Of a DNA stretch of 64,000 nt, positions 63,895 to 64,000 are shown piece by piece. Origin of the DNA: Putridiphycobacter roseus (GTDB taxonomy: Bacteria; Bacteroidota; Bacteroidia; Flavobacteriales_D; Crocinitomicaceae); NCBI RefSeq assembly GCF_003234935.1, contig NZ_QKSB01000002.1, forward strand, positions 372,001 through 436,000, read 5' to 3'. Each line of letters starts with the position of its first letter. The stretch's first letter is position 1. Made by a program: the position numbers and the translations under genes. A model generated the notes under the pieces. The model saw nothing but the letters and a program-made list of their open reading frames with translations. It was not told the DNA's origin and did no database searches.

Positions 63895-64000
63895 TTACAT
63901 TAAGACCCCTTTATTGGCTTGAATAGGTGCGGGTAAATCAGTTTCTCCCAACATTTCTCTTAAATCAATTTCAATTGTTCTGCAGAGTGAAAGCATTGGA
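63895..64000 (-). CDS. C-terminal end of an unidentified gene
   Basis: The last 34 codons of a gene entering from the right edge, ending with LREMLGETDLPAPIQANKGV then LM and TAA. The frame is open to the window's end and reads as real protein. The tail resembles C-termini of some membrane transporters or channels, but I cannot assign it. Confidence 0.6.
   Translation of the reverse strand, partial: PMLSLCRTIEIDLREMLGETDLPAPIQANKGVLM

Overview
The window is an AT-rich stretch of a Bacteroidota chromosome, most likely from a marine Flavobacteriia-like or Saprospiria-like bacterium. Four things point there. Two proteins end in type A sorting domains of the type IX secretion system. Many promoters match TTG-N18..21-TAnnTTTG, the -33/-7 pattern of this phylum. 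Lipoproteins are abundant, and families such as DUF4197, YHYH and MbnP occur. I saw no rRNA, tRNA, CRISPR array, insertion sequence or phage gene. It reads as ordinary chromosome dense in efflux, metal and gas-related accessory operons, each with its own regulator.

Layout. 1-3.2 kb: a truncated acyl-CoA synthetase, a beta-carbonic anhydrase and a hotdog thioesterase. 3.8-10 kb: a GbsR/MarR-type regulator driving a complete tripartite RND pump. 10.3-12.4 kb: an EF-hand/YHYH lipoprotein and a DUF4197 protein. 12.7-15.7 kb: a TetR regulator with an ABC-2 exporter. 15.7-23.4 kb: a serine hydrolase, an AraC regulator, FabV, an aldo/keto reductase, RNase Z and Ffh. 23.6-26.3 kb: a small anchored protein, then a putative copper locus of MbnP-like lipoprotein, outer-membrane protein and small Cys protein. 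26.4-29.3 kb: TetR regulator, SulP anion transporter and beta-carbonic anhydrase. 29.5-34 kb: a three-gene type I-like exporter whose ABC ATPase has degenerate catalytic motifs. 34.1-40.4 kb: a MutS2-like ATPase without an Smr domain, a large T9SS-secreted protein and an unusual SDR protein. 40.5-46 kb: an Rrf2 (NsrR-like) regulator divergent from a nitrite reductase operon (NirK-cytochrome c fusion, NirV-like, SCO, porin), then a DsbA-like protein. 46.1-48.5 kb: small proteins and a LuxR/PAS regulator. 48.5-54.6 kb: a MarR-controlled second RND pump. 54.9-59.4 kb: ChrA, AraC regulator, MscS channel, ArsM and a tiny Lys-rich protein. 59.4-64 kb: a second T9SS cargo, a coiled-coil lipoprotein, an outer-membrane protein, an ABA4-like membrane protein, a Crp/Fnr regulator and the end of an unidentified gene.

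The most informative signals are regulatory. Five regulators have clear inverted repeats in or beside their own promoters (GbsR-like 3758-3775; TetR 12655-12668 and 12689-12702; TetR 26390-26402; Rrf2 41014-41037; MarR 54639-54654 and 54734-54749). The 13-bp palindrome in front of the TetR-SulP-carbonic anhydrase genes recurs exactly in front of the divergent type I-like exporter 7.6 kb away, with a degenerate copy next to it. That suggests one regulator controls bicarbonate/anion uptake, carbonic anhydrase and the exporter together. With the non-canonical ATPase, this is the best candidate in the window for an undescribed functional unit. Product names rest on motif reading by eye, without database searches.
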